Below the pieces are notes generated by a model. It saw only the letters and a list, made by a program, of their open reading frames with translations, was not told the DNA's origin and searched no databases. A program made the translations under genes and the position numbers. A stretch of DNA of 24,110 nt, from positions 1-24,110 of the forward strand of contig JARKQP010000214.1 in the NCBI GenBank assembly GCA_029974875.1, written 5' to 3'. Numbering within the stretch: position 1 is the stretch's first letter; each line of letters starts with the position of its first letter. This stretch comes from Mobilitalea sp. (GTDB lineage Bacteria > Bacillota_A > Clostridia > Lachnospirales > Lachnospiraceae). This document shows positions 1 to 7,713 of the stretch, piece after piece.

Positions 1-191
1 TGGATTTAATGTTAAAATGTAAGCTGGTTCCTTCCAAAAGCGAAGCAAGGCGTCTGATCCAGCAGGGCGGAGTAGCTGTGGATGAGGTTACGGTAGAGTC
101 CTTTGACCAGAAAGTTACGGCAGAGCAATTACAAGCTGGCATAAAAATACGTAAGGGTAAGAAGATATACCATAAGGCAGTTTTAGCTTAA
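1..191 (+). CDS. tyrS: Tyrosyl-tRNA synthetase, C-terminal S4 domain (5' partial)
   Basis: The gene enters from the left edge, and only about 63 C-terminal residues are visible. They carry the segment LVPSKSEARRLIQQGGV followed by a short strand-rich tail ending KIRKGKKIYHKAVLA and a TAA stop. This matches the C-terminal S4-like RNA-binding domain of bacterial TyrRS, which binds the anticodon and variable arm of tRNA-Tyr while the unseen N-terminal Rossmann domain attaches tyrosine. The ATG at 9 is internal and not a start. The gene is followed 25 bp later by a strong hairpin terminator, so this is the end of its transcript. No T-box or other upstream control can be seen because the 5' part lies outside the window. 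Another S4-domain protein is possible but less likely, because the SEARRLIQQGGV motif is characteristic of TyrRS. Confidence 0.85.
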   Translation, partial: DLMLKCKLVPSKSEARRLIQQGGVAVDEVTVESFDQKVTAEQLQAGIKIRKGKKIYHKAVLA

Positions 192-216
192 TAAGACAGC
201 TTTTAGAGAATGAATC

Positions 217-261
217 AAAACCGGAGATAAAAGAAGTGATATCTTTTGTCTCCGGTTTTTC
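217..261. terminator. Bidirectional intrinsic terminator between tyrS and the converging orphan ATPase gene
   Basis: Arms AAAACCGGAGATAAAAGA (217-234) and TCTTTTGTCTCCGGTTTT (242-259) form an 18-bp stem with one wobble pair around a short loop. It has T residues on the plus side and an A-rich upstream arm that gives a U-tract on the minus transcript. It can therefore end tyrS on the plus strand and the 488-2011 gene on the minus strand. Confidence 0.85.
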
Positions 262-469
262 TATTTCAATCTTGCATTTTAGTTTTGCTATCTTAATCTT
301 GCATTCCAGCTTTGCTATCTTAATTTTGCATTCCAACTTTGCTATCTTAATTTTGCATTTCAGCTTTGCTATCTTGATTTTGTATTTCAGCTTTGCTATC
401 TTAATTTTGTATTTCAGCTTTGCTGTTTTAACTTTGTATTTTAGTATTGCTATTTTATCTTTCCATTTC
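261..469. repeat. 27-bp tandem repeat, about seven full copies plus partial ends
   Basis: Seven consecutive 27-bp units begin at 281, 308, 335, 362, 389, 416 and 443. Each has the core GCTTTGCTATCTTAATTTTG on the plus strand (degenerate in the outer copies), and a partial unit occupies 261-280. Inner copies are nearly identical while the flanking copies have drifted, as expected from slippage or unequal crossover. Because 27 is divisible by three, both strands stay open and would encode nine-residue repeats (ILHFSFAIL-like on plus, KLKCKIKIA-like on minus). The minus reading frame runs straight through the terminator hairpin and has no evident SD, so it is treated as non-coding. The block lies at the 3' end of the minus-strand ATPase gene. 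Confidence 0.9.
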
Positions 470-487
470 CGTCCTTCTATTTCTAAT

Positions 488-2011
488 TCAGCTATTTGTC
501 TCAGCATGGGAGTGGCTTAAATTGGAGGACATACGGACCTGCAGTCCCGTGATCTCTTCCGCCGTGGTTTCGCTGGTCGGCAGGTCACAGATCAGGGTTT
601 TGTCGGACAGGACGGCAACACGGTCACAGATGCCCATGATTTCATCAATATCGGAAGAGATGTATATAATCCCTGCTTTCTTTTTGGTCATGTCATTCAA
701 GAAATTATAAATGTCGATTTTACTTGCCAGATCAATGCCCCGTGTCGGTTCATCCAGGATGAAAAGCTTTGCCCGGCTCATCATCCATTTAGCGAATATA
801 GCTTTTTGGAGGGTGCCGTCACTATAGGACAGGATGCTTCTCCGGTTGATATAGGGCAGGTTGATCTTTATGATATAATCAAGCACTGTCAACTTCATAT
901 AGTCAAAATTGATGACTTTATTTCTGGAAAAACGGTGCAGGGATGGGAAAGCAACATTTTCGTTGGTATCCATTCCCTGGAATATGGAATCCTCGAACCT
1001 GTTTTCCGGCATCAGTGCAATGCCATTGCGGATTGCATCCCGGGGGCTTTTGATCTGTATTGCTTTACCGCCCACGCATATCTCCCCGTGATACTGGGCC
1101 ATACCAAACAGGCAATGGGCCAGCAGGGTTCTTCCGGAACCGGCAAGTCCGGTGATGCCTAAGATCTCCCCTTCCCGGAGCTTGAAATTAATATTGGTCA
1201 GCTTATCCTCGTAGCCCAGGGAGGAGACGGAGAGCAGGGTCTTGCCTTTTTTGAAGTTGATCTTAGGGAAACGCTCGCTGATACGGGAGCCTACCAGCAG
1301 GTGGAGCAGCTCTTCTTCCGTGGTTTCCTGGATGATTTTTGTTCCTACCAGCACGCCGTTCCTGATGACGGAGATCCGGTTGCCAATCTTCATCGTATCG
1401 TCAAGGCGGTGGGTAATGTAGAAAACTCCTGCGCCCCGGGCCCTGATCTGGTTGACGATCCGGTAAAGGAGCTCACGTTCACTGGGGGTAAGGGAGGCAG
1501 AGGGCTCGTCCAGGATGACAACCTTGGCGTCGGAGATATAGGCCTTACAGAATTCGATCATCTGCCGTTGTGCTAAACCGAGGGTTTTGACCGTGTCGGT
1601 TGTATGGATGGGAAGGTTCAACTCCAGGATTAAATCCCTGAACTGCTTGTTCAGCTTGTCATAATCAATGGAATGGAGCACCTTATTTTTATAAGGCAGG
1701 TTATGGAAATACAGATTTTCAGCCACACTGAGGTTTTCCAGCAGGGTGGAGTGCTGCTGGATGAAGATAAGCTCATGGGCGGAATAAAAGGAAAGGCTCT
1801 TTGGCTTTACCAGCTGCCCTTCAAAATAAATTTCACCGGAATCGGGTTGGATCATTCCGCTAATAAGCTCCATCAGCATACTTTTACCGGATCCGTTTTC
1901 GCCCATGATCATATGTACTTCTCCTGGATATAGGGAGATGTTAATATCCTGCAGACGAAAATTAAATACTTCTAGGTTAATATTCCTAAGTTCAAGCAAT
2001 GGATTATTCAA
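488..2011 (-). CDS. RbsA/MglA-like duplicated sugar ABC ATPase, orphan with degenerate signature motifs
   Basis: This is a 507-residue protein with two ABC domains, the normal size for RbsA/MglA/XylG ATPases that power monosaccharide import. Domain 1 has Walker A GENGSGKS (37-44), a Q-loop at FIQQ and Walker B VVILDEPSASL (164-174). Its signature reads LGLAQRQM instead of LSxGQQQM. Domain 2 has the usual degenerate Walker A GLAGSGRT (288-295) and a good Walker [13 protein letters not shown], but its signature is LSYSDGTLQK instead of LSGGNQQK. The start is TTG at 2009-2011, preceded by AGGAGG (2018-2023) at six bases. It follows the DeoR gene by 20 bp and is probably in its operon. No permease or binding protein lies on this strand nearby. 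It may serve permeases elsewhere, or may have a regulatory rather than transport role (inference). Confidence 0.85.
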   Translation of the reverse strand: MNNPLLELRNINLEVFNFRLQDINISLYPGEVHMIMGENGSGKSMLMELISGMIQPDSGEIYFEGQLVKPKSLSFYSAHELIFIQQHSTLLENLSVAENLYFHNLPYKNKVLHSIDYDKLNKQFRDLILELNLPIHTTDTVKTLGLAQRQMIEFCKAYISDAKVVILDEPSASLTPSERELLYRIVNQIRARGAGVFYITHRLDDTMKIGNRISVIRNGVLVGTKIIQETTEEELLHLLVGSRISERFPKINFKKGKTLLSVSSLGYEDKLTNINFKLREGEILGITGLAGSGRTLLAHCLFGMAQYHGEICVGGKAIQIKSPRDAIRNGIALMPENRFEDSIFQGMDTNENVAFPSLHRFSRNKVINFDYMKLTVLDYIIKINLPYINRRSILSYSDGTLQKAIFAKWMMSRAKLFILDEPTRGIDLASKIDIYNFLNDMTKKKAGIIYISSDIDEIMGICDRVAVLSDKTLICDLPTSETTAEEITGLQVRMSSNLSHSHAETNS

Positions 2012-2031
2012 AATGAACCTCCTGATCAGAA

Positions 2032-2808
2032 CTAATTTTCATAAACGTCAATCGAAGTAAAAAGCGGAATATTCTGGTTATATATAAGTTTTTTGTATTG
2101 GTCATCCAGATGGGAATCAGTAAGGACACGGTGTGCGATATTTAAGTTCCCTACGCGGTATAGGGATTTGGAGCCGAAAAAACGGGATAAGCACACCACA
2201 GTCACCGAATCAGCCAGCTTTATGGAGTGCTGGATCAGGGTGGCTTTTTTTGTGCTGGACACAGTCATTCCTACGGTTTCACTAAGGCCGTCAATTTCTA
2301 TGAAAATATGGTCAAAAGAAAAGTTCCTCAGATTATCGATTGTCATCTGTCCGAAAACGGCATTTTCCTCCAGGTCACCACCAAGCAGAATCAGGTTATT
2401 AGTGGGGGAATGCGTAAAAGCGGCAGCAATCTGTAAGTCGTTCGTGACGATAGTCAGATTACTCCGGGCAGTCAGAGCCTTGGCGATATATGCATTAACG
2501 GTTCCGTTAGCCAGCATGACGGCATCCCCGTCATTTACCAGGTGAAATGCAGTATCAGCAATTTCCTGGTATAGCGGAACGTCCTCCAGGGAATCGGAGT
2601 CATCCCATAAGGACTCTTCAACAACAGGATCAAGCAGGACGGCACCGCCATGGGTACGTTTAAGGAAGCCTTCTTTCTCCAATTTTTCAAGGTCACGGCG
2701 GATGGTTACCTCAGTAACGTTAAGCAGCTCGCTCAATTTGGCCACGGATACTTTATGATCTTTTAACAGGTAATTCTTAATAATTCGTATTCTCTCGATC
2801 GCAAACAT
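2032..2808 (-). CDS. DeoR-family transcriptional regulator
   Basis: This is a 258-residue protein of typical DeoR-family length. Residues 1-58 form the N-terminal winged helix-turn-helix, with VTIRRDLEKLEKEGFLKRTHGGAVL, split here as VTIRRDLEKLEKEG and FLKRTHGGAVL. The rest is the DeoRC sugar-phosphate-sensing domain, which in the family uses an SGTT-like phosphate-binding loop and a late DxSK motif. Here these read LANGTV and CLSRFFGSK, so the effector site has diverged and the ligand may be unusual. The start ATG at 2806-2808 follows an AGGATAA-type SD. It is divergently oriented from the chvE-mmsAB importer and is co-directional with the downstream orphan ATPase 20 bp away. Control of both the divergent importer and its own operon is inferred from position and from the ACGAAA arrays in the shared intergenic region. 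Confidence 0.87.
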   Translation of the reverse strand: MFAIERIRIIKNYLLKDHKVSVAKLSELLNVTEVTIRRDLEKLEKEGFLKRTHGGAVLLDPVVEESLWDDSDSLEDVPLYQEIADTAFHLVNDGDAVMLANGTVNAYIAKALTARSNLTIVTNDLQIAAAFTHSPTNNLILLGGDLEENAVFGQMTIDNLRNFSFDHIFIEIDGLSETVGMTVSSTKKATLIQHSIKLADSVTVVCLSRFFGSKSLYRVGNLNIAHRVLTDSHLDDQYKKLIYNQNIPLFTSIDVYEN

Positions 2809-2871
2809 ATCGTTATCCTATCTCTCATAATAGTAAGGGCTTGTGCCATTTAAAAAGCGATTTACATGAAT

Positions 2872-2900
2872 ATCATACATGATTCTTAAAAAAAAAACAA
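2872..2900 (-). promoter_or_regulatory. Possible minus-strand promoter for the DeoR-ATPase operon
   Basis: On the minus strand a TATGAT -10 (2872-2877) lies 17 bases from TTGTTT (2895-2900), about 65 bp before the DeoR start. The -35 is weak and the stretch is A/T-rich, so chance is possible. Two ACG-AA motifs spaced 11 bp apart (2915 and 2926) sit just upstream and may be regulator sites. Confidence 0.35.
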
Positions 2901-3147
2901 TAAAAACAATAGCAAACGTAAAAGAACGAAGAAAACAATAAAAAAGTAATTTAAAAATGAACAATGGACTATAGGCCTGATATTCTAAAATTTCATCCTG
3001 CCATTGCCCGGCCTGGCAGCGGCAAATAGACGTCCCACTGTGAAATACAACCTGACAGAAAGTGCCATAAATCAAGGGTTTTAGTAGTATTTTCGTTTGT
3101 GTGTGTTAAAAGTGCATAATAAATGATTGATAATAAATAAATTATTG

Positions 3148-3176
3148 TTGACAATTATCTATGATGATGGTATGAT
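3148..3176 (+). promoter_or_regulatory. Consensus sigma-A promoter of the sugar importer operon
   Basis: TTGACA (3148-3153), a 17-bp spacer and TATGAT (3171-3176) make a near-perfect housekeeping promoter, with a predicted start near 3183. The leader to the chvE-like gene is about 155 bases and contains the ACGAAA array. The rest of the 529-bp divergent region (2809-3337) shows no further gene. Confidence 0.85.
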
Positions 3177-3194
3177 TCAAACATACAAACAAAA

Positions 3195-3232
3195 ACGAAA
3201 TAAGAAACGAACATAAACGAAACATTACGAAA
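3195..3232 (+). promoter_or_regulatory. Phased ACGAAA operator array, probable DeoR-family binding site
   Basis: Four direct copies, ACGAAA (3195), ACGAAC (3207), ACGAAA (3217) and ACGAAA (3227), are spaced 12, 10 and 10 bp apart, roughly one helical turn each. They begin about 12 bp after the predicted transcription start of the importer promoter, a classic repressor position. A reverse-oriented TTTCGT lies upstream at 3091-3096. DeoR-family regulators often bind A/T-rich direct repeats of this type. That the neighbouring DeoR protein binds here is inference. Confidence 0.6.
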
Positions 3233-3337
3233 GAATAATAATGGGATCAATGTTTCGAATGGCTTTGATGTGAACTATAGAAAAACTATGGTTTAGCATA
3301 AATAAACAAAAACAATTAAAATATTAAGGAGGATTTT

Positions 3338-4513
3338 ATGGAAAGAAACAAATGGGGTGTTCGAAAAGTATTATCATTACTAGTAGTACTCGCAATGGCA
3401 GTATCAATGTTTACGGCTTGCGGATCTAAAGCAGGAACAGAGGAAACAACAAAGACAGAACCGACCAAGGCGGCAGCTACCGACACGCAGCCGACCAAAG
3501 AGGCAGCTACAGCGGAGGAGACCGGGTCGGGACAGTACATAGGCATTGCGATGCCAACCCAGTCCAGTGAACGTTGGATCAAAGACGGCGCGGCAATGAA
3601 AGAAGTTCTGGAAGCAAAAGGCTATACAGTTGATTTACAGTATGCAGAAGACGATATTCCGACCCAGAAATCACAGATTGAGAATATGATCACAAAGGGT
3701 GCCAAGGTACTTGTTATTGCATCAATCGACGGCTCAACCCTTTCCGATACTCTGGATGCGGCAGCGGCTGAGGGTGTTAAGGTAATTTCCTATGACCGTC
3801 TGTTAGTGAATACGGATGCGGTTTCCTATTATGCAACCTTTGATAACAGACGTGTAGGCCAGCAGCAGGCCCAGTCCCTGGTCGACGGACTGAAGGCACT
3901 TAAAGGGGAAGGACCTTATAATGTCGAGTTATTTGCAGGCTCCCCTGATGATACAAATTCCTTCTATTTCTTCCAGGGCGCCATGGATGTGCTTCAGCCG
4001 TTGATCGATGACGGTACCATCGTTGTTCCCTCCGGCCAGGTATCCCAGGATGAGGTTGGTACCCTGAGATGGGATGGCGCTGTTGCACAGGCACGTATGG
4101 ATGCTATCCTTGCGGCAAATTATACAGATGGAAAGACTCTTCACGGCGTATTATCCCCATATGACGGTTTATCCAGGGGTATCCTCTCCGCAACAACCGC
4201 CTTTGGCCTGACCGGCAGCGATATACCGGTTGTAACAGGACAGGATGCGGAAGCAGCTTCCATTAAGCTGATTATATCCGGTGACCAGTACTCAACAATA
4301 TTAAAGGATACCCGTGAGCTTGCTAAGGTTGCTGCCGGCATGGTGGATGCAGTACTTTCCGGAAAAGAGCCGGAAATCAATGATACAGAAACTTATGACA
4401 ATAACGTAAAAATCGTTCCTTCTTACCTTCTTGAGCCATTCATTGTAACAAAGGATAATTATCAAGAATTAGTAATTGATTCAGGTTATCTGAAAGAAGC
4501 TGATATTAAATAG
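3338..4513 (+). CDS. chvE: ChvE-like multiple-monosaccharide-binding lipoprotein of the ABC importer
   Basis: This 391-residue protein has a lipoprotein signal peptide: basic start, hydrophobic [14 protein letters not shown] and lipobox FTAC with the anchoring Cys at 28. A low-complexity Thr/Glu/Lys-rich linker runs to about residue 65. The type-1 periplasmic-binding fold follows, starting [20 protein letters not shown] and containing [18 protein letters not shown] and VVTGQDAE, characteristic of the ChvE/XylF branch that captures glucose, galactose, arabinose or xylose outside the cell. The ATG follows AAGGAGG at good spacing. It leads an operon with mmsA and mmsB. Three hairpins in the 291-bp gap to mmsA may raise its level over the ATPase and permease. 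The exact sugar cannot be told from sequence. Confidence 0.9.
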   Translation: MERNKWGVRKVLSLLVVLAMAVSMFTACGSKAGTEETTKTEPTKAAATDTQPTKEAATAEETGSGQYIGIAMPTQSSERWIKDGAAMKEVLEAKGYTVDLQYAEDDIPTQKSQIENMITKGAKVLVIASIDGSTLSDTLDAAAAEGVKVISYDRLLVNTDAVSYYATFDNRRVGQQQAQSLVDGLKALKGEGPYNVELFAGSPDDTNSFYFFQGAMDVLQPLIDDGTIVVPSGQVSQDEVGTLRWDGAVAQARMDAILAANYTDGKTLHGVLSPYDGLSRGILSATTAFGLTGSDIPVVTGQDAEAASIKLIISGDQYSTILKDTRELAKVAAGMVDAVLSGKEPEINDTETYDNNVKIVPSYLLEPFIVTKDNYQELVIDSGYLKEADIK

Positions 4514-4544
4514 TTAGGAAAAGCGTAGGAATATCTAAAATATT

Positions 4545-4608
4545 AATTCCGGTTCTTTGTTCAGAAATAGGGCAATTTATAGAGTATGTGGCAAAAAGAA
4601 CCGGGATT
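4545..4608 (+). terminator. Hairpin after chvE, possible partial terminator or mRNA-stabilising stem
   Basis: AATTCCGGTTCTTT (4545-4558) pairs with AAAGAACCGGGATT (4595-4608) in a 14-bp stem with one wobble and a 36-base loop, followed by TATATTTTAAT. The large loop and weak T-tract suggest partial termination or 3'-end protection rather than a full stop, since mmsA follows on the same strand. Confidence 0.55.
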
Positions 4609-4630
4609 TATATTTTAATCATTCCTTAGC

Positions 4631-4676
4631 TGCCAAAATGTCGGTTAGTAGGGGAATACTAGCCGGCATTTTGGTA
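4631..4676 (+). repeat. 20-bp inverted repeat in the chvE-mmsA gap
   Basis: TGCCAAAATGTCGGTTAGTA (4631-4650) and TACTAGCCGGCATTTTGGTA (4657-4676) form a stem of about 19 pairs with two G-U wobbles and a six-base loop GGGGAA. No T-tract follows directly, so it is better read as an RNA-stability or processing stem than a classical terminator. Confidence 0.75.
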
Positions 4677-4687
4677 TCAAATATATA

Positions 4688-4753
4688 GTGTACTGTCCCA
4701 CCCATAATTAGGCTGACGGCACCGTTAACCCAATTATGAATGGGACAATACAC
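4688..4753. repeat. 66-bp imperfect palindrome, MITE- or REP-like
   Basis: The outer arms 4688-4709 and 4732-4753 share a GTGTA..TGTCCCA..CATAATT pattern in inverted orientation. The inner segment 4711-4730 continues the fold (ACGGCACCGT core), so nearly the whole 66 bp is one hairpin. The mismatches become G-U pairs on the minus strand and C-A on the plus strand, so it folds slightly better as minus-strand RNA. No transposase is nearby. A small non-autonomous element is possible but unproven. Confidence 0.65.
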
Positions 4754-4804
4754 AAGAAGCACCCAATAACCAGAATACAGAGCGGATGCTAAAGGAGTGG
4801 AAAT

Positions 4805-6343
4805 ATGGAACAATATGCATTGGAAATGAGAAATATATCGAAATCGTTTCCTGGCGTTAAAGCTCTTGATAATGTTAACTTGAAAGTAAAGCCTAGGCAC
4901 ATTCATGCGCTGGTAGGAGAAAATGGAGCTGGAAAATCGACCTTGATGAACGTCTTGAGCGGTGTATATCCTTTTGGAACCTATGAAGGGGATATTGTTA
5001 TTGAAGGACAGGTATGCGAGTTTAAGAATATTAAAGAGAGCGAAGCAAAAAGCGTGGCCATCATCCACCAGGAGCTGGCCCTGATCCCACAGCTGTCCAT
5101 CGCGGAAAATGTCTTTCTTGGCAATGAACAGACCAACCGGGGTCCCTTTATCAGCTGGGATAAGACACGTGTGAAAACCCTGGAGATGATGAAGAAGGTG
5201 GGCCTGCAGGAGAATATAGAAACCAGGATTATGGATATCGGAATGGGCAAGCAGCAGCTGGTGGAAATAATTAAGGCCCTGGCGAAGGATGTAAAGATCC
5301 TTATTCTGGATGAACCTACAGCAGCGTTGAATGATGATGATTCCAAGCATTTGCTGGATCTGCTGCTAGAACTGAAGGATCACGGTATTACGAGTATTAT
5401 TATTTCACATAAGCTAAACGAGGTTACGAGGGTAGCAGACGAGATTACTGTGCTGCGTGACGGCAAGACAATTGAAACCCTGGTGAAGGGAACGGATGAA
5501 ATTACAGAAGCCAGGATAATCAAGGGGATGGTCGGGCGTGACCTGGTTGACCGGTTCCCCAAAAGAAACCATAAAATCGGTGAGGTTTGTTTTGAAGTTA
5601 AGAACTGGAATGCTTATGACCCGAAGGATGAATCAAAGCATATCCTAAAGGATATCAGTATTAATACAAGAAAGGGCGAGGTAGTCGGTATCGCCGGACT
5701 TATGGGCGCTGGGCGCACTGAGTTTGCAATGAGTGTATTTGGAAGATCCTATGGTAAGAAAATTCAGGGAACAATCATAAAAGACGGAAAAGAAATCACC
5801 ATAAAAAATGTTAAGGATGCTATCAAACATGGCATCGCCTATACGACAGAGGATAGGAAGAATGCAGGGCTGGTTTTGATGGATAGTATTAAACATAATA
5901 TTAGCTTAACCGCCTTCCATAAAATCAGCAAAGGTGTTGTGATTGATGAGAATAAAGAAATAAAAGTTGCGGAGGATTACCGGAACAAGCTGAGAATTAA
6001 ATCTTCCAGCATCCTGCAAAAGACAGGGAACCTATCTGGTGGCAATCAGCAGAAAGTTGTATTCAGCAAATGGATATTCTCCGATCCTGATGTGCTAATT
6101 CTCGATGAGCCAACCCGTGGTATTGATGTCGGTGCCAAGTATGAAATATATTCTGTTATTAATGAGTTAACGGAAAACGGAAAAGCAGTAATTATGATAT
6201 CTTCGGAGCTGCCGGAGATCTTGGGCATGTGTGACAGGGTTTATGTTATGAATGAAGGAAGAATTGTAGGAGAACTGTCTGCTGATGAAGCTTCACAGGT
6301 CAGCATAATGAATTGTATAATGCAGAGTCATCAGGAGGGATAG
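4805..6343 (+). CDS. mmsA: Multiple-monosaccharide ABC importer ATPase MmsA/GguA
   Basis: This 512-residue protein has two ABC domains that hydrolyse ATP at the inner face of the membrane to drive sugar import through MmsB. Domain 1 has Walker [10 protein letters not shown] (38-46), Q-loop IIHQE, signature [11 protein letters not shown] and Walker [12 protein letters not shown]. Domain 2 has the family-typical non-canonical GLMGAGRTE, signature [14 protein letters not shown] and Walker [13 protein letters not shown]. Unlike the orphan ATPase at 488-2011, its motifs are all standard for the family. The ATG follows AAAGGAG. Its stop is one base before the mmsB start, so translation is coupled and the two are made together. 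Confidence 0.93.
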   Translation: MEQYALEMRNISKSFPGVKALDNVNLKVKPRHIHALVGENGAGKSTLMNVLSGVYPFGTYEGDIVIEGQVCEFKNIKESEAKSVAIIHQELALIPQLSIAENVFLGNEQTNRGPFISWDKTRVKTLEMMKKVGLQENIETRIMDIGMGKQQLVEIIKALAKDVKILILDEPTAALNDDDSKHLLDLLLELKDHGITSIIISHKLNEVTRVADEITVLRDGKTIETLVKGTDEITEARIIKGMVGRDLVDRFPKRNHKIGEVCFEVKNWNAYDPKDESKHILKDISINTRKGEVVGIAGLMGAGRTEFAMSVFGRSYGKKIQGTIIKDGKEITIKNVKDAIKHGIAYTTEDRKNAGLVLMDSIKHNISLTAFHKISKGVVIDENKEIKVAEDYRNKLRIKSSSILQKTGNLSGGNQQKVVFSKWIFSDPDVLILDEPTRGIDVGAKYEIYSVINELTENGKAVIMISSELPEILGMCDRVYVMNEGRIVGELSADEASQVSIMNCIMQSHQEG

Positions 6344-6344
6344 A

Positions 6345-7511
6345 ATGGGTAAAATGGGTGATTTTTTAAAGGGTAACCTACGCCAATATGTAATGGTTAT
6401 CGCATTGGTAGTAGTAATTGTTTTATTTCAAATTTTAACAGGCGGGGTGCTATTAAAGCCGCTCAATATTGCAAACTTGATTTCACAAAATGCATACATA
6501 TTAATTTTAGCCATCGGTATGCTGCTATGCATCCTGACCGGTGGTAATGTGGATCTGTCGGTAGGATCTGTAGCGGGCTTTGTAGGTGCAATTTCAGCTA
6601 CGATGATGCTTAAGATGCATGTGCCTGTCCTGCCGACAATTATTGCATCAATTTTACTGGGACTGATAATCGGATGCTGGCAGGGCTTTTGGATTGCCTA
6701 TGTAGGGGTTCCGGCATTCATTGCAACCTTGGCCGGCATGTTAATCTTCAGGGGCCTGACCCTGGTAGTCCTGCAGGGAACAAGTCTGGCTCCGCTGCCG
6801 GCGGGCTATACCTTTATGGCCTCCGGCTTTATTCCGGACATCATGAAGGGCGGCAAATTAAATTTTCTGGCAATCCTGCTGGGTATCATAGCTTCAATCC
6901 TGTATGTAGTCAAGGAGCTGAACAGCAGAAAGAATAAAAGAAAATATGGCTTTGATGTAACGCCCTATAAGATTTTTATCCCACAGGTTGTAGGAATTCT
7001 GGCGGTCTTAAATGCATTTACCTTTTCCCTGGCTTCTTATAAGGGAGTTCCGATGGTACTGGTCATCGTAATTGCCCTGGTATTAATTTATTCCTTTATT
7101 ACGCTGAAGACAATTCCGGGAAGGCACATCTATGCTTTTGGCGGAAATGCGAAGGCAGCACAATTATCCGGTGTTAATACCAAGAAGGTAATGTTCTGGG
7201 TATATGCAAATATGGGCGTATTGGCAGCCCTTGCCGGCGTTGTCTTTACCGGAAGGCTTAATTCCGCCACACCAAAGGCCGGTGTTAACTTCGAGCTGGA
7301 TGCTATTGCGGCCTGCTTCATCGGTGGGGCATCTACCTCCGGCGGTATTGGTACAGTGGTTGGAGCCATGGTCGGAGGCTTGCTCATGGGTGTCCTGAAT
7401 AATGGTATGTCCATCATGGGCATCAGTATCGACTGGCAGCAGGCCATTAAAGGCTTCGTACTTTTAGGCGCAGTTGCATTTGATGTATATTCGAAATCAA
7501 AAACCAAATAG
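6345..7511 (+). CDS. mmsB: Multiple-monosaccharide ABC importer permease MmsB/GguB
   Basis: This is a 388-residue, strongly hydrophobic protein of the AraH/RbsC-type permease family. It begins with a short cytoplasmic stretch and a TM helix (VMVIALVVVIVLFQIL). It contains the family motif ILTGGNVDLSVGSVAGFVG in the second helix region, IPGRHIYAFGGNAKAAQLSG in the cytoplasmic coupling loop that contacts the ATPase, and the C-terminal ACFIGGASTSGGIGTVVGAM. A Lys/Arg-rich loop (residues about 187-210, KELNSRKNKRKYG) is an insertion seen in the longer GguB/XylH-type permeases. GGAGGG precedes the ATG, which lies one base after the mmsA stop. It would form the sugar channel as a dimer fed by the ChvE-like lipoprotein. 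Confidence 0.92.
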   Translation: MGKMGDFLKGNLRQYVMVIALVVVIVLFQILTGGVLLKPLNIANLISQNAYILILAIGMLLCILTGGNVDLSVGSVAGFVGAISATMMLKMHVPVLPTIIASILLGLIIGCWQGFWIAYVGVPAFIATLAGMLIFRGLTLVVLQGTSLAPLPAGYTFMASGFIPDIMKGGKLNFLAILLGIIASILYVVKELNSRKNKRKYGFDVTPYKIFIPQVVGILAVLNAFTFSLASYKGVPMVLVIVIALVLIYSFITLKTIPGRHIYAFGGNAKAAQLSGVNTKKVMFWVYANMGVLAALAGVVFTGRLNSATPKAGVNFELDAIAACFIGGASTSGGIGTVVGAMVGGLLMGVLNNGMSIMGISIDWQQAIKGFVLLGAVAFDVYSKSKTK

Positions 7512-7540
7512 CCGGGAGTGTGCTTGGCTTTCAGGCGCTC

Positions 7541-7713
7541 CAGTTAAATACAAATAGGGAGTGGGTTTATGAAGCCAGTTAAATACAAATGGGGAGTGGG
7601 TTTATGAAGCCGGTTAAATACAAATAAGGAGTGGGGGTTATGAAACCGGTTAAATGCAGATGAGGAGTGGAAGTTTATGAAGCCGGTTAAATACGAATGA
7701 GGAGTGGAGGTTT
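7541..7713 (+). repeat. Tandem duplicated SD/start leader with four mini-ORFs before the chemoreceptor gene
   Basis: The start region of the following gene is repeated with a period of 35-37 bp. Each unit has GGAGTGG, a short spacer, ATG and then the motif AAGCCGGTTAAATAC. The units give short ORFs: 7569-7607 (MKPVKYKWGVGL), 7604-7627 (MKPVKYK), 7640-7663 (MKPVKCR) and 7677-7700 (MKPVKYE), followed by the real start at 7714 (MKLGK). The first stop overlaps the second start as ATGA. The last units differ by several bases, so the repeats have been diverging. They may act as upstream ORFs that tune translation, or may simply be a recent slippage product. No terminator is visible in the 202-bp gap after mmsB. 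Confidence 0.88.

Noticed and set aside
261..469. Possible CRISPR array
   Set aside because: Units are directly abutting with no unique spacers, and no cas gene is present.
115..507. Minus-strand open frame of 130 codons with KLKCKIKIA-type repeats
   Set aside because: It is produced by a 27-bp tandem repeat that stays open on both strands, runs through a bidirectional terminator and into tyrS antisense, and has no convincing SD.
236..520. Plus-strand open frame with ILHFSFAIL-type repeats, looking like a hydrophobic peptide
   Set aside because: It is the other strand of the same repeat, begins inside the terminator stem and overlaps the 3' end of the ATPase gene in antisense.
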